Below are positions 1-6,331 of a stretch of DNA of 9,381 nucleotides, piece by piece. The DNA is from Actinomycetota bacterium. Lineage in GTDB: Bacteria; Actinomycetota; Actinomycetes; Nanopelagicales; Nanopelagicaceae. A model generated the notes under the pieces. That model ran no database searches, had not been told where the DNA came from, and saw only the letters and a program-made list of their open reading frames with translations. The stretch is taken from the NCBI GenBank assembly GCA_009698045.1, contig WLRE01000050.1, positions 1-9,381 on the forward strand. Reading direction: 5' to 3'. The translations under genes and the position numbers were made by a program. The first letter of the stretch is position 1; each line of letters begins with the position of its first letter.

Positions 1-965
1 CCAGATTCACCAACAAGACCTACGATTTCACCGGGATAGATTTTCAAGTCTAGGTTTTTGACTGCCGTAAATGCAGGAACTCGTCCGCGCTTTGGATATT
101 CGATGGTGACATCTTCGAGGTTGAGAACTGGCGCAGGCTTTGCACTTTCAGAGTACGAAAGGGTGCGCTTAGGGCTGGTGCCAAGAACTGGAACCGAGGC
201 CAGGAGCTCCTTGGTATATGGGTGCGCCGGGCGATTGAAGATTTGGTCGGCGGTACCGTGCTCGACGGTGTGGCCATCTTTCATCACCAAAATCTCATCA
301 GCCATATCGGCAACAACGCCCATATCGTGAGTGATGAGCAGAATTGCTGAATTCAATTTGGTGCGTAGGTTGCGCATCAGATCCAAAATTTCGGCTTGCA
401 CGGTTACATCCAGCGCTGTTGTTGGCTCATCGGCGACCAAGATCGCAGGATCGCAAGCAAGTGCTTGAGCAATCATTGCGCGCTGGCGCTGACCACCGGA
501 AAGTTGGTGCGGATATTTATCGATGGATGTTTCTGGGCTTGGGATTTCCACCAAAGTAATGAGCTCGATAGCGCGGGCGCGAGCTTCTTTCGGACCCATG
601 TCGAAGTGGGTACGCAGAGTCTCGATGATCTGGAATCCAATGGTGTAGACCGGGTTAAGAGCAGTCATTGGCTCCTGGAAAATGTAAGCAACTTCCTTGC
701 CACGGAATTTTTGAAGTTGGGTTGAGGCAGCGCCAACCATCTCTTGATCTTTTACTTTCACACTTCCGAAAGTTCGTGCATTTGATGCAAGCAGACTCAT
801 GAGGCCAAGGGCAGTAGTGGATTTGCCAGAGCCTGACTCACCAACAATCGCAAGCGTGCGACCCGCTTCAATTTCAAAATTCATATCAATGGCAGCGGGA
901 TACCAGGTTCCATCCACCCAGAATTCAATGGTGTAGTTAGTGGCTTTAAGAACAGGGTTAGACAT
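1..965 (-). CDS. Oligopeptide/dipeptide ABC transporter ATP-binding protein, tandem (DppD-DppF type) fusion, 3' end off the left edge
   Basis: This is the cytoplasmic ATPase that powers the peptide-type importer encoded upstream. The first 321 codons are visible. Domain 1 has Walker A GESGSGKST (residues 42-50), a Q-loop FQEP (96-99), signature LSGGQRQR (155-162), Walker B ILVADEP (175-181), D-loop residues ALD (184-186) and switch histidine H213 in ITHD. An oligopeptide-family HPYT motif follows at 248-251. After a short linker a second ABC domain begins (about 275 on) and the window ends inside its Walker A (LVGES, 317-321), so this is a double-ATPase protein instead of separate D and F subunits. 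The ATG at 965 sits about 7 bases after a weak AGGCAGG ribosome site. It belongs to the operon ending at 1603 but is separated from it by an opposite-strand gene. Function of the family is well established; the solute is not deducible. Confidence 0.93.
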   Translation of the reverse strand, partial: MSNPVLKATNYTIEFWVDGTWYPAAIDMNFEIEAGRTLAIVGESGSGKSTTALGLMSLLASNARTFGSVKVKDQEMVGAASTQLQKFRGKEVAYIFQEPMTALNPVYTIGFQIIETLRTHFDMGPKEARARAIELITLVEIPSPETSIDKYPHQLSGGQRQRAMIAQALACDPAILVADEPTTALDVTVQAEILDLMRNLRTKLNSAILLITHDMGVVADMADEILVMKDGHTVEHGTADQIFNRPAHPYTKELLASVPVLGTSPKRTLSYSESAKPAPVLNLEDVTIEYPKRGRVPAFTAVKNLDLKIYPGEIVGLVGES

Positions 966-971
966 TATGCG

Positions 972-984
972 ACCTGCCTATCTG
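972..984. repeat. 13-bp direct repeat, copy 1 (just upstream of ATPase start)
   Basis: ACCTGCCTATCTG occurs here and again, exactly, at 1607-1619 in the same orientation, 635 bases away. On the minus strand this copy reads CAGATAGGCAGGT and supplies the AGGCAGG that is the likely ribosome-binding site of the ATPase starting at 965. The pair brackets the opposite-strand PH-domain gene. Confidence 0.8.
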
Positions 985-1015
985 TGGCGCGGTATACGTG
1001 TGAGAAGATTGAACT

Positions 1016-1597
1016 ATGGCTCTGCGTGAAACCTTTAGACCAAAGAGCGGTCTGATTATGAGCGCCTGCGTCTTGATTCTCTCGCTGCTCTTTATCTGGT
1101 CGGCCTTTTTGACCACTGGCACGATTGAGTTGGCGACAACAATCTGTTGGGCAATAGCAGTCAATGCCGCTGCCTATCTCATTCTGGTTCGACCCAAAGT
1201 CGTCTTCACCGATGAGGCAATCATCTTGGTAAACCCGATCCAAGAAATCACTATTGGCTGGGGCGATATCACTGGCGTGGATGCCAAATGGTGCATGACC
1301 GTTGATACTAAAGTCGGTCGATTCAACGCCTGGGCTGCGCCCACCTCGAGCAGCCAGCGCTCCAAAAAGATTCACGTCGATGAACTCAAGTCCATGGCAG
1401 CTAGCGGCCAAGGAAGCATCGCTGCGGCGCACTCCCCCAGAAGCGATAGCGGTATAGCGCTTCACATGACTCTTATTCGATTGAACAATTTCACGGGTAC
1501 CAGCGCGCAATTTGTAATCAGAAGAAATTTCATTGGCGTAACGATTCTCAGCATCGCTCTTATTTTGGCCGCAGGATTGAGTGCCATTAGTTTTTAG
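1016..1597 (+). CDS. PH-domain-containing membrane protein (actinobacterial bPH type)
   Basis: A small membrane protein of 193 aa with unknown precise role. Two hydrophobic segments (about 13-33 and 39-58) are followed by a cytoplasmic-type domain starting RPKVVFTDEAI (59-69) and continuing through GWGDITGVDA (81-90) and GRFNAWAAP (101-109). This strand/turn pattern and the W-x-D-I motif match the short PH-like domains common in Actinobacteria. A polar linker and a third hydrophobic segment (about 173-191) complete it. The start ATG at 1016 follows a weak GAGAAG site. The gene lies on the plus strand inside a minus-strand transporter operon, divergent from the ATPase and convergent with permease 2 (5 bases between stops). 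It is bracketed by 13-bp direct repeats, suggesting insertion. The opposite strand is also open over its whole length, but that product is polar and featureless, so I take the plus frame as real. Family assignment is by eye. Confidence 0.8.
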   Translation: MALRETFRPKSGLIMSACVLILSLLFIWSAFLTTGTIELATTICWAIAVNAAAYLILVRPKVVFTDEAIILVNPIQEITIGWGDITGVDAKWCMTVDTKVGRFNAWAAPTSSSQRSKKIHVDELKSMAASGQGSIAAAHSPRSDSGIALHMTLIRLNNFTGTSAQFVIRRNFIGVTILSIALILAAGLSAISF

Positions 1598-1602
1598 CAT
1601 CG

Positions 1603-2658
1603 CTATACCTGCCTATCTGCAGCGACTTTACGTTCGGCAGCTTTCTCTTTGCGGGAGATTCGACGACGCTGGCGAGGATCGAAGGCATCTCGTAGTCCAT
1701 CACCGATGAAGTTGACGCTCAGAGCAATCAGGATGATGAAGATGCCTGGATACCAGAAGAGCCACGGGCGAGTAGTAAATGAATCTTGGTATTGACTAAT
1801 CAAGAGCCCCAAGGAGACGTCGGGCGCTACAACACCAAAGCCCAAATAGGAGAGGGCGGTTTCTAACAGAATCGCACCAGACATTATCAAAGTAACAGAG
1901 ACGATAATCACGCCAACTGCATTGGGCAGAATATGTTTAAAGATAATTCGACGATTGCTTGCACCCGCTACTTTTGCTGCATCCACAAACTCACGTTCGC
2001 GAAGTGAGAGGAACTCACCGCGAACAAGTCGAGAGAGCCCAGTCCAAGCAAAGAGGCCAAGGTAGAGCGCCAGGAAAGGAACGCCGAGGTTGCCAAAGTG
2101 GTAACCAATAACGGAACCGATAATGATGGAAGGAATAGTGATGATGAAGTCGGTAAAGCGCATCAGGACTGAATCCACCCACCCACGGTAGAAACCAGAG
2201 ATGGCACCGACGGTTGTACCAATTGCTCCGCCCACAATTCCAATAATGAACATCACCAAAATTGAGCGTTGAGCCCCACGCATAACCAGTGCGAAATAAT
2301 CGCGGCCGATATCGTCTTGCCCGAAGGGATGATCGCCGAGTCCAAAAGCGCCGAATGGATTGATACTCAGTGTGGGGCAACCACCAAGGCCAGGAGGACA
2401 TCCATCTGTGCGAATATCTGGTTGGTCGATGATGCTGTATTTCCACCAACCGGGATATTTAATAAATCCGAGCGTTAAATCAAGGGCAGAGAAAACAAAG
2501 AGCATGGTGGTACCCAAAACGATAAGCGAGATGATTGCGCCACGGTGACGAAGGAATCGTCTGCGCACAATCTGACCCTGTGAGAGGCCTTCTACTTCAC
2601 GATTAGCAATATCGCCACTAATTACTTCGGTGGACTTATTCCGACGGAAGATTCTCAT
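1603..2658 (-). CDS. Oligopeptide/dipeptide ABC transporter permease (DppC/OppC type)
   Basis: An inner-membrane permease of 351 aa that pairs with the DppB-type permease encoded upstream to form the translocation path. A cytoplasmic N-terminus of about 40 residues precedes TM1 (about 41-65). An extracytoplasmic loop carries the family motif HPFGQDDIGRD (110-120), then TM2 (about 132-154), further membrane segments, and the EAA coupling loop EFVDAAKVAGAS (223-234) followed by HILPN (242-246), which docks to the ATPase. TM segments continue to about 318, ending with GDGLRDAFDPR. A highly charged tail ends DRQV. The loop before the GRD motif holds two cysteines (87 and 94). The start codon overlaps the stop of the upstream permease in ATGA, a sign of translational coupling. 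The last codons lie in the 13-bp repeat shared with the ATPase start region. Confidence 0.95.
   Translation of the reverse strand: MRIFRRNKSTEVISGDIANREVEGLSQGQIVRRRFLRHRGAIISLIVLGTTMLFVFSALDLTLGFIKYPGWWKYSIIDQPDIRTDGCPPGLGGCPTLSINPFGAFGLGDHPFGQDDIGRDYFALVMRGAQRSILVMFIIGIVGGAIGTTVGAISGFYRGWVDSVLMRFTDFIITIPSIIIGSVIGYHFGNLGVPFLALYLGLFAWTGLSRLVRGEFLSLREREFVDAAKVAGASNRRIIFKHILPNAVGVIIVSVTLIMSGAILLETALSYLGFGVVAPDVSLGLLISQYQDSFTTRPWLFWYPGIFIILIALSVNFIGDGLRDAFDPRQRRRISRKEKAAERKVAADRQV
1607..1619. repeat. 13-bp direct repeat, copy 2 (end of permease 2 gene)
   Basis: Exact second copy of ACCTGCCTATCTG (first at 972-984). Read on the minus strand it encodes the DRQV end of permease 2, with the TAG stop immediately after. 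A CAT (minus-strand ATG) lies six bases beyond each copy, at 1598-1600 and at 963-965, so the layout around the true ATPase start is mirrored here. Confidence 0.8.
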
Positions 2659-4187
2659 GATTTACCTACTACTCGAATACGTGGATCAAGGGCTGAGTAC
2701 AAGAGATCAGCCGCCAAGTTTGCTAGTACGGCAAGAGTAGAAGTAACGAAGAAGACGCCCATTAAGAGGTTGAGGTCAAAATCTGAGATCGCCTTATTAA
2801 ATAAAGTTCCCATTCCACGCCAACCAAAGACTCGTTCGGTGATGATTGCCCCGCCGATGATTGCAGCAAAATCTACGACAATGATGGTTGTTAGTGGGAT
2901 GAGAGTGTTTCTAAATGCATGTCGCATGATGACAGTGCGTTCGGTCAATCCTTTTGCGCGAGCTGTGCGAATGTAATCCTGGTTCATAACTTCTAACAGT
3001 GTTCCGCGAGAATAACGAACATAGCCAGCAAAAGAGATGAGAGCTAGGGCGATAGTCGGCAAGAACAAGTGGAGCAAGGTATCAAGGAAGGTAAACCAGA
3101 AATTTCCTGGTGGCAGAAGTGAATTCGATTCAGAGATGGTAGGAACCGGGCGACCATTAATTGCGTCCGTCTCGATATATGGCTTGAACGTCTGCATCAA
3201 TTTATCGATGATGGTCAGAATTCCAATTACAACGCCAGTCAATATTGCTGTGCGCGTCACTGGTCCGCGATCAATCTTTGCCCAATAACGTGAAACACCA
3301 ACACCGATAAGCGCCGTGAGTAAAGCAAGTCCCACGATAGTGAGGACTCCCCCGGCGTGGTTAAAGATGTATTGGTTGGGGTAATAGAGAAGCAAGCCAA
3401 TTACCGCCATGGATTGGGCGCTACGTAGAGCGGGCTTATTTCCTAGGCCAGTCGAAAGGAATGTGATGCCGTAGGCAGCACCGACAGAAAGACCCAACAG
3501 GACGATGGGACCAATTCCAGGATTAGCAAACCATTTCGTCACGGACAAGAGCGTGAGAAGTAGAGCGGATGCGCCGCCAGCAATGCCAAATATTTTCCAT
3601 ACTCGTGCACGATCGCCACTGATAAGAGATGCCCAGAAAATTCCACTTACCAGCGAGAGAGCAATAATCCAGCCAGGTTGGATGGTGACTTGATCGAGGA
3701 AATCGTTGAAGCTAATTGCAAGGTACTGCTTGAGAAGTACAGCAACCCAAAAGATTGGGAGTGAATACATAAGAAATGCGACAAATGTCATTCCGTAATC
3801 AAAGCGACTGTATTGGCGCAACGCAGAAACTATTCCAAAAGCAAGACCCAGAATGATGGCGATGATTGTGGCAAGAAGGATTAGCCGAATGGTGGTGGGA
3901 ATAGCGGCTGCCAGATCAATCGATACCGGGTGCCCGTCGCGGGTTTTGCCAAAATCAAATCCCGAAAAAATTCGCTTAAGCCAGAGAAAATATCGCGCAG
4001 GTGGCGGCACATCCAGATTGAGTGTGCGAGTAAGGGAGAGAAGTTGGGCTTTGACTTTGGGATCGGTGCTTCCACGAAGCCCTTCGGTGGGATCACCGGA
4101 AATAGCGGCCAAGTTATAAAGAATGAAACTGGAGCCAAAAAGGATTACTAGGAGCGCGGTCAGGCGTCGTCCTAAATAGGCAATCAC
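2655..4187 (-). CDS. Oligopeptide/dipeptide ABC transporter permease (DppB/OppB type), enlarged with extra membrane segments
   Basis: The second membrane subunit of the peptide-type importer. The DppB core is clear: N-terminal MIAYLGRRL with TM1 (about 5-27), an extracytoplasmic region, TM2-TM3 (about 98-153, with SLPIFWVAVLL at 142-152), then near the C-terminus FLPTIALAL (375-383), the EAA loop DYIRTARAKGLTE (404-416) with FRNTLIP (425-431), ERVFGWRGMG (451-460) and a final TM ending ALDPRIR. At 510 aa it is far longer than the roughly 310-340 aa usual for the family. The excess is a block at about 172-330 that looks like six added hydrophobic segments, placed between core TM3 and TM4. The start is GTG at 4187, chosen because AAAGGAG lies 6 bases upstream; there is no better ATG. 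Its stop overlaps the start of the next permease. Confidence 0.95.
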   Translation of the reverse strand: MIAYLGRRLTALLVILFGSSFILYNLAAISGDPTEGLRGSTDPKVKAQLLSLTRTLNLDVPPPARYFLWLKRIFSGFDFGKTRDGHPVSIDLAAAIPTTIRLILLATIIAIILGLAFGIVSALRQYSRFDYGMTFVAFLMYSLPIFWVAVLLKQYLAISFNDFLDQVTIQPGWIIALSLVSGIFWASLISGDRARVWKIFGIAGGASALLLTLLSVTKWFANPGIGPIVLLGLSVGAAYGITFLSTGLGNKPALRSAQSMAVIGLLLYYPNQYIFNHAGGVLTIVGLALLTALIGVGVSRYWAKIDRGPVTRTAILTGVVIGILTIIDKLMQTFKPYIETDAINGRPVPTISESNSLLPPGNFWFTFLDTLLHLFLPTIALALISFAGYVRYSRGTLLEVMNQDYIRTARAKGLTERTVIMRHAFRNTLIPLTTIIVVDFAAIIGGAIITERVFGWRGMGTLFNKAISDFDLNLLMGVFFVTSTLAVLANLAADLLYSALDPRIRVVGKS

Positions 4188-4193
4188 GTCAAA

Positions 4194-4200
4194 CTCCTTT
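4194..4200 (-). promoter_or_regulatory. Ribosome-binding site deciding the GTG start of permease 1
   Basis: On the minus strand AAAGGAG stands 6 bases before GTG at 4187. It is a strong Shine-Dalgarno match and justifies the non-ATG start. Confidence 0.8.
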
Positions 4201-4239
4201 TAAATATTCTGCGCTCTTTGAGGGAAAGAACTCGCCTAG

Positions 4240-4268
4240 ATTAGCGGAAATTCTTCATTAAATGACAA
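4240..4268 (-). promoter_or_regulatory. Candidate internal promoter before the permease genes
   Basis: On the minus strand TTGTCA (4268-4263, five of six bases as in TTGACA) is followed after exactly 17 bases by GCTAAT (4245-4240, four of six as in TATAAT). It starts just past the intergenic hairpin and would give a leader of about 45 bases before the permease 1 GTG. This is pattern matching only; it could let the permeases and ATPase be made independently of the binding-protein transcript. Confidence 0.35.
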
Positions 4269-4293
4269 TGGCGCCGGGGAATCCCGACGCCAT
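4268..4293 (-). terminator. Intergenic hairpin between binding protein and permease genes (partial terminator or mRNA stabiliser)
   Basis: Arms ATGGCG (4268-4273) and CGCCAT (4288-4293) pair perfectly. After one C/A mismatch, CGGGG pairs with TCCCG (one G-U) around an AA loop, making an 11-bp interrupted stem. On the minus strand it is followed by TTGTCATTT, only moderately T-rich. It lies 39 bases after the binding-protein stop. In binding-protein-dependent operons such structures commonly protect the 5' message or reduce readthrough so that binding protein exceeds permease; that role here is inferred. Confidence 0.6.
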
Positions 4294-4331
4294 CGCCGAC
4301 TTTCTGTTTGCGGTTCTAAGGAGTTAAATCC

Positions 4332-6194
4332 TTAGAAGCTCCACTCCCAGAAGTTCCAGAACAAGGAAGGAGATACCTTTCCTGGCTTAATACCCTTGAG
4401 TTCAGAGTTATAAGCAGTTACTTGAGGATTTTGGAAAATTCCCAAGAAGAAGGCATCAGAGTTGATCTGGCGCTCTGCAACAATCTGAAGACGATTGATT
4501 GTTGACTGTGGAAGTGTCTTCGCTTGAAGTTGCTTACATGCATCTTCAACCTTTGCATTGACGTAACCGGTGTAGTTAGCACCGCCGCCATCTTGGAAGG
4601 TTCCGCATGCTTGTGCATCTTGTGGTGTTGCAGTCTGGTTGAAGATGAAGAAGTGAGCATCGTAGTCAGATGAATCCAAGACTCCGCCCCAACCCTTCTT
4701 TGCAGGTGCTGTAACAGCAAATCCGGCAAGCTTCTCAGCTGCGATTACAAGAGCTGCTTCAGCTTCACGACGAGCGTTTCCTGGTGAGCCCCAAAGAAGG
4801 TTGACCTTGATTGGTGTTGCACCCTTAACGCCTGCAGTTGGGTAGTACTGACGAACAATCTTGAGCGCTTTTGCAGTGCGCTCTGCTTGTGTTCCTTCAG
4901 CATAGTAAGAAGATCCGTTAGCTGCTGCTACGGCATCGTAAGCAGGTGTTCCAGGAAGTGTCCAAGTTGAACCAAGAACAACCGCATTTGGGTTGATTGG
5001 CTTCATGATCTTGTTCACGATTTCTTCACGTGGATAGGCGAGCAAGAATGCGCGACGCAAATCCTTACCCTTCTGGCCTGAAGAAGCTGCGAATGGACCA
5101 TCGTACTTCTTGCCATCTTGTGCAGCCACACGAAGCTCGATGTGCTCGTACTCAAGTGCAGCATCAAAGATTACTGATGCGCTCTTGATTGCCTTGAGCT
5201 GTGCAACAGTGTCAGCTGTTGGCTGACCTTGGTAGACGTCAATGTCCTTATTAGCAAGTGCTTGTGCAGATGGTGAACCATCAGCAATACCTTGCTTGAT
5301 TACCATTGTGGTGATTGGGCCAGCAGCTGGTCCGGAGTTGTACTTAGGGTTGGTAACCATCTTGATCTGGTTAGCATCGACAGATTCAACCTTATAGATA
5401 CCGTTGTTGACCAAGAGAAGTGGGTTTGTTGACGCATCAACAGTGGTTACGTTGTAACCCTCGTTGTAAACATCGCCCATCTTCTTTAGTGCAGCTGTGT
5501 TGTATGAAGTGACATCGTCATAGAACTTCTCTTTTGCAGCAGCATTTTCGGAAGCTGATCCGAGCGCCTTCTTGCCAGCGGCAAGGAGCTCAAGAGCGTG
5601 TACTGGGAATGGCGCGTTAACACCATTCAAGATGTAGTCAGGAATCTGGCTGTCGTATGTAATGGTGAGTGTGCGACGGTCATCAGAGATCTTTGGGATA
5701 CCAACAACGTGCTTGTCATACACACCGGTGTATGCGCCTGAATCGAATGCAGGAACTGCATCGCCTGTTGGATCTGGAAGTCCAGCCTTCTTTGCATATG
5801 CAGAAGAGGCAAGAACGTGACCAAGCAGGAAGTCGATTGCGTTGATTGGTGTTCCATCAGACCAGACTGGGCCGGACTTAATGGCGTAAGTAACCTGGAA
5901 ATCCTTCGCAGTGTTCTTAGTGATCTTGATTGAACCAAGAACTGTGTTTGGAACAATCTGGAGCTTGTCGTTGTAGTGGTACAAGCCCATACCGGTGAGG
6001 TATGAAACGTCGCCATTAATAACGATGTTTGTAGCTGGGGTACCAGAGTTCAATGATGTGAAAGTGTTACTTTCAACAACAATTGCTGTGGTACGTGTTG
6101 CGGCATTTGCTGGAAGTGCAACTGCAACAGTCACTGCGAGAGCAGCAGCTGAAGCAAGGGCAACTACAGAACGCGCGTTTAGACGTGCCTTCAT
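4332..6194 (-). CDS. Peptide-type ABC transporter substrate-binding protein (SBP family 5), secreted
   Basis: Extracytoplasmic receptor of the importer, 620 aa, a usual size for DppA/OppA-like proteins. The start at 6194 is chosen over an in-frame ATG at 6230 because AAGGAG lies 4 bases upstream and it places a clean signal peptide at the N-terminus: basic MKARLNAR, a hydrophobic core (about 9-27) and a PANA-A cleavage site near residue 31. There is no lipobox cysteine, unlike most Gram-positive binding proteins. The family hallmark WSDGTPINAIDF lies at 111-122, and the C-terminal lobe includes LRRAFLLAYPRE and LLWGSPGN. The mature protein has only two cysteines, at 530 and 553, which could form a disulfide. 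First gene of the operon; a hairpin separates it from the permeases. Ligand is presumed to be peptide, but family 5 also binds nickel, sugars and other solutes. Confidence 0.94.
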   Translation of the reverse strand: MKARLNARSVVALASAAALAVTVAVALPANAATRTTAIVVESNTFTSLNSGTPATNIVINGDVSYLTGMGLYHYNDKLQIVPNTVLGSIKITKNTAKDFQVTYAIKSGPVWSDGTPINAIDFLLGHVLASSAYAKKAGLPDPTGDAVPAFDSGAYTGVYDKHVVGIPKISDDRRTLTITYDSQIPDYILNGVNAPFPVHALELLAAGKKALGSASENAAAKEKFYDDVTSYNTAALKKMGDVYNEGYNVTTVDASTNPLLLVNNGIYKVESVDANQIKMVTNPKYNSGPAAGPITTMVIKQGIADGSPSAQALANKDIDVYQGQPTADTVAQLKAIKSASVIFDAALEYEHIELRVAAQDGKKYDGPFAASSGQKGKDLRRAFLLAYPREEIVNKIMKPINPNAVVLGSTWTLPGTPAYDAVAAANGSSYYAEGTQAERTAKALKIVRQYYPTAGVKGATPIKVNLLWGSPGNARREAEAALVIAAEKLAGFAVTAPAKKGWGGVLDSSDYDAHFFIFNQTATPQDAQACGTFQDGGGANYTGYVNAKVEDACKQLQAKTLPQSTINRLQIVAERQINSDAFFLGIFQNPQVTAYNSELKGIKPGKVSPSLFWNFWEWSF

Positions 6195-6198
6195 AGAT

Positions 6199-6204
6199 CT
6201 CCTT
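6199..6204 (-). promoter_or_regulatory. Ribosome-binding site deciding the binding-protein start
   Basis: AAGGAG on the minus strand, 4 bases before ATG at 6194. It argues against the in-frame ATG at 6230, which would add 12 residues in front of the signal peptide. Confidence 0.8.
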
Positions 6205-6264
6205 ATTTTGAGGGTAGACCGGTGATTCAAGGCGGACCTAGCTAGTGCCTGCCTCTTACTCGCC

Positions 6265-6290
6265 AGTAGTGGGGGCGATTCTGCCCTACT
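6265..6290 (-). other. Hairpin in the MFS/binding-protein intergenic region
   Basis: AGTAG (6265-6269) pairs with CTACT (6286-6290) and the inner GGGC (6273-6276) with GCCC (6283-6286) around GATTCT, with an unpaired bulge on one side and one shared base between the alternatives. There is no T-run after it on the minus strand, so it is not a standard terminator for the MFS gene. It overlaps the candidate -10 of the transporter operon. Confidence 0.35.
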
Positions 6291-6306
6291 TGCCCAAATG
6301 CCTCAA
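6278..6306 (-). promoter_or_regulatory. Candidate promoter of the peptide transporter operon
   Basis: On the minus strand TTGAGG (6306-6301) and CAGAAT (6283-6278) are 17 bases apart, each matching the sigma-70/SigA consensus at four of six positions. The predicted leader before the binding-protein ATG is about 75 bases. The MFS gene ends only 137 bases upstream of that ATG, so readthrough is the alternative. By-eye prediction. Confidence 0.35.
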
Positions 6307-6331
6307 CCCTCTGAGAGCGAGGTATCCCTAA

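Noticed and set aside
990..1015. TATACG (993-998) as a -10 box for the PH-domain gene
   Set aside because: It has a -10-like look but no recognisable -35 at 16-18 bases, and most of the upstream space is the repeat and the ATPase ribosome site. Too weak to list as a promoter.
6195..6230. Start of the binding protein at the upstream in-frame ATG (6230)
   Set aside because: It would swallow the AAGGAG site into the coding region and add a basic extension before a normal signal peptide.
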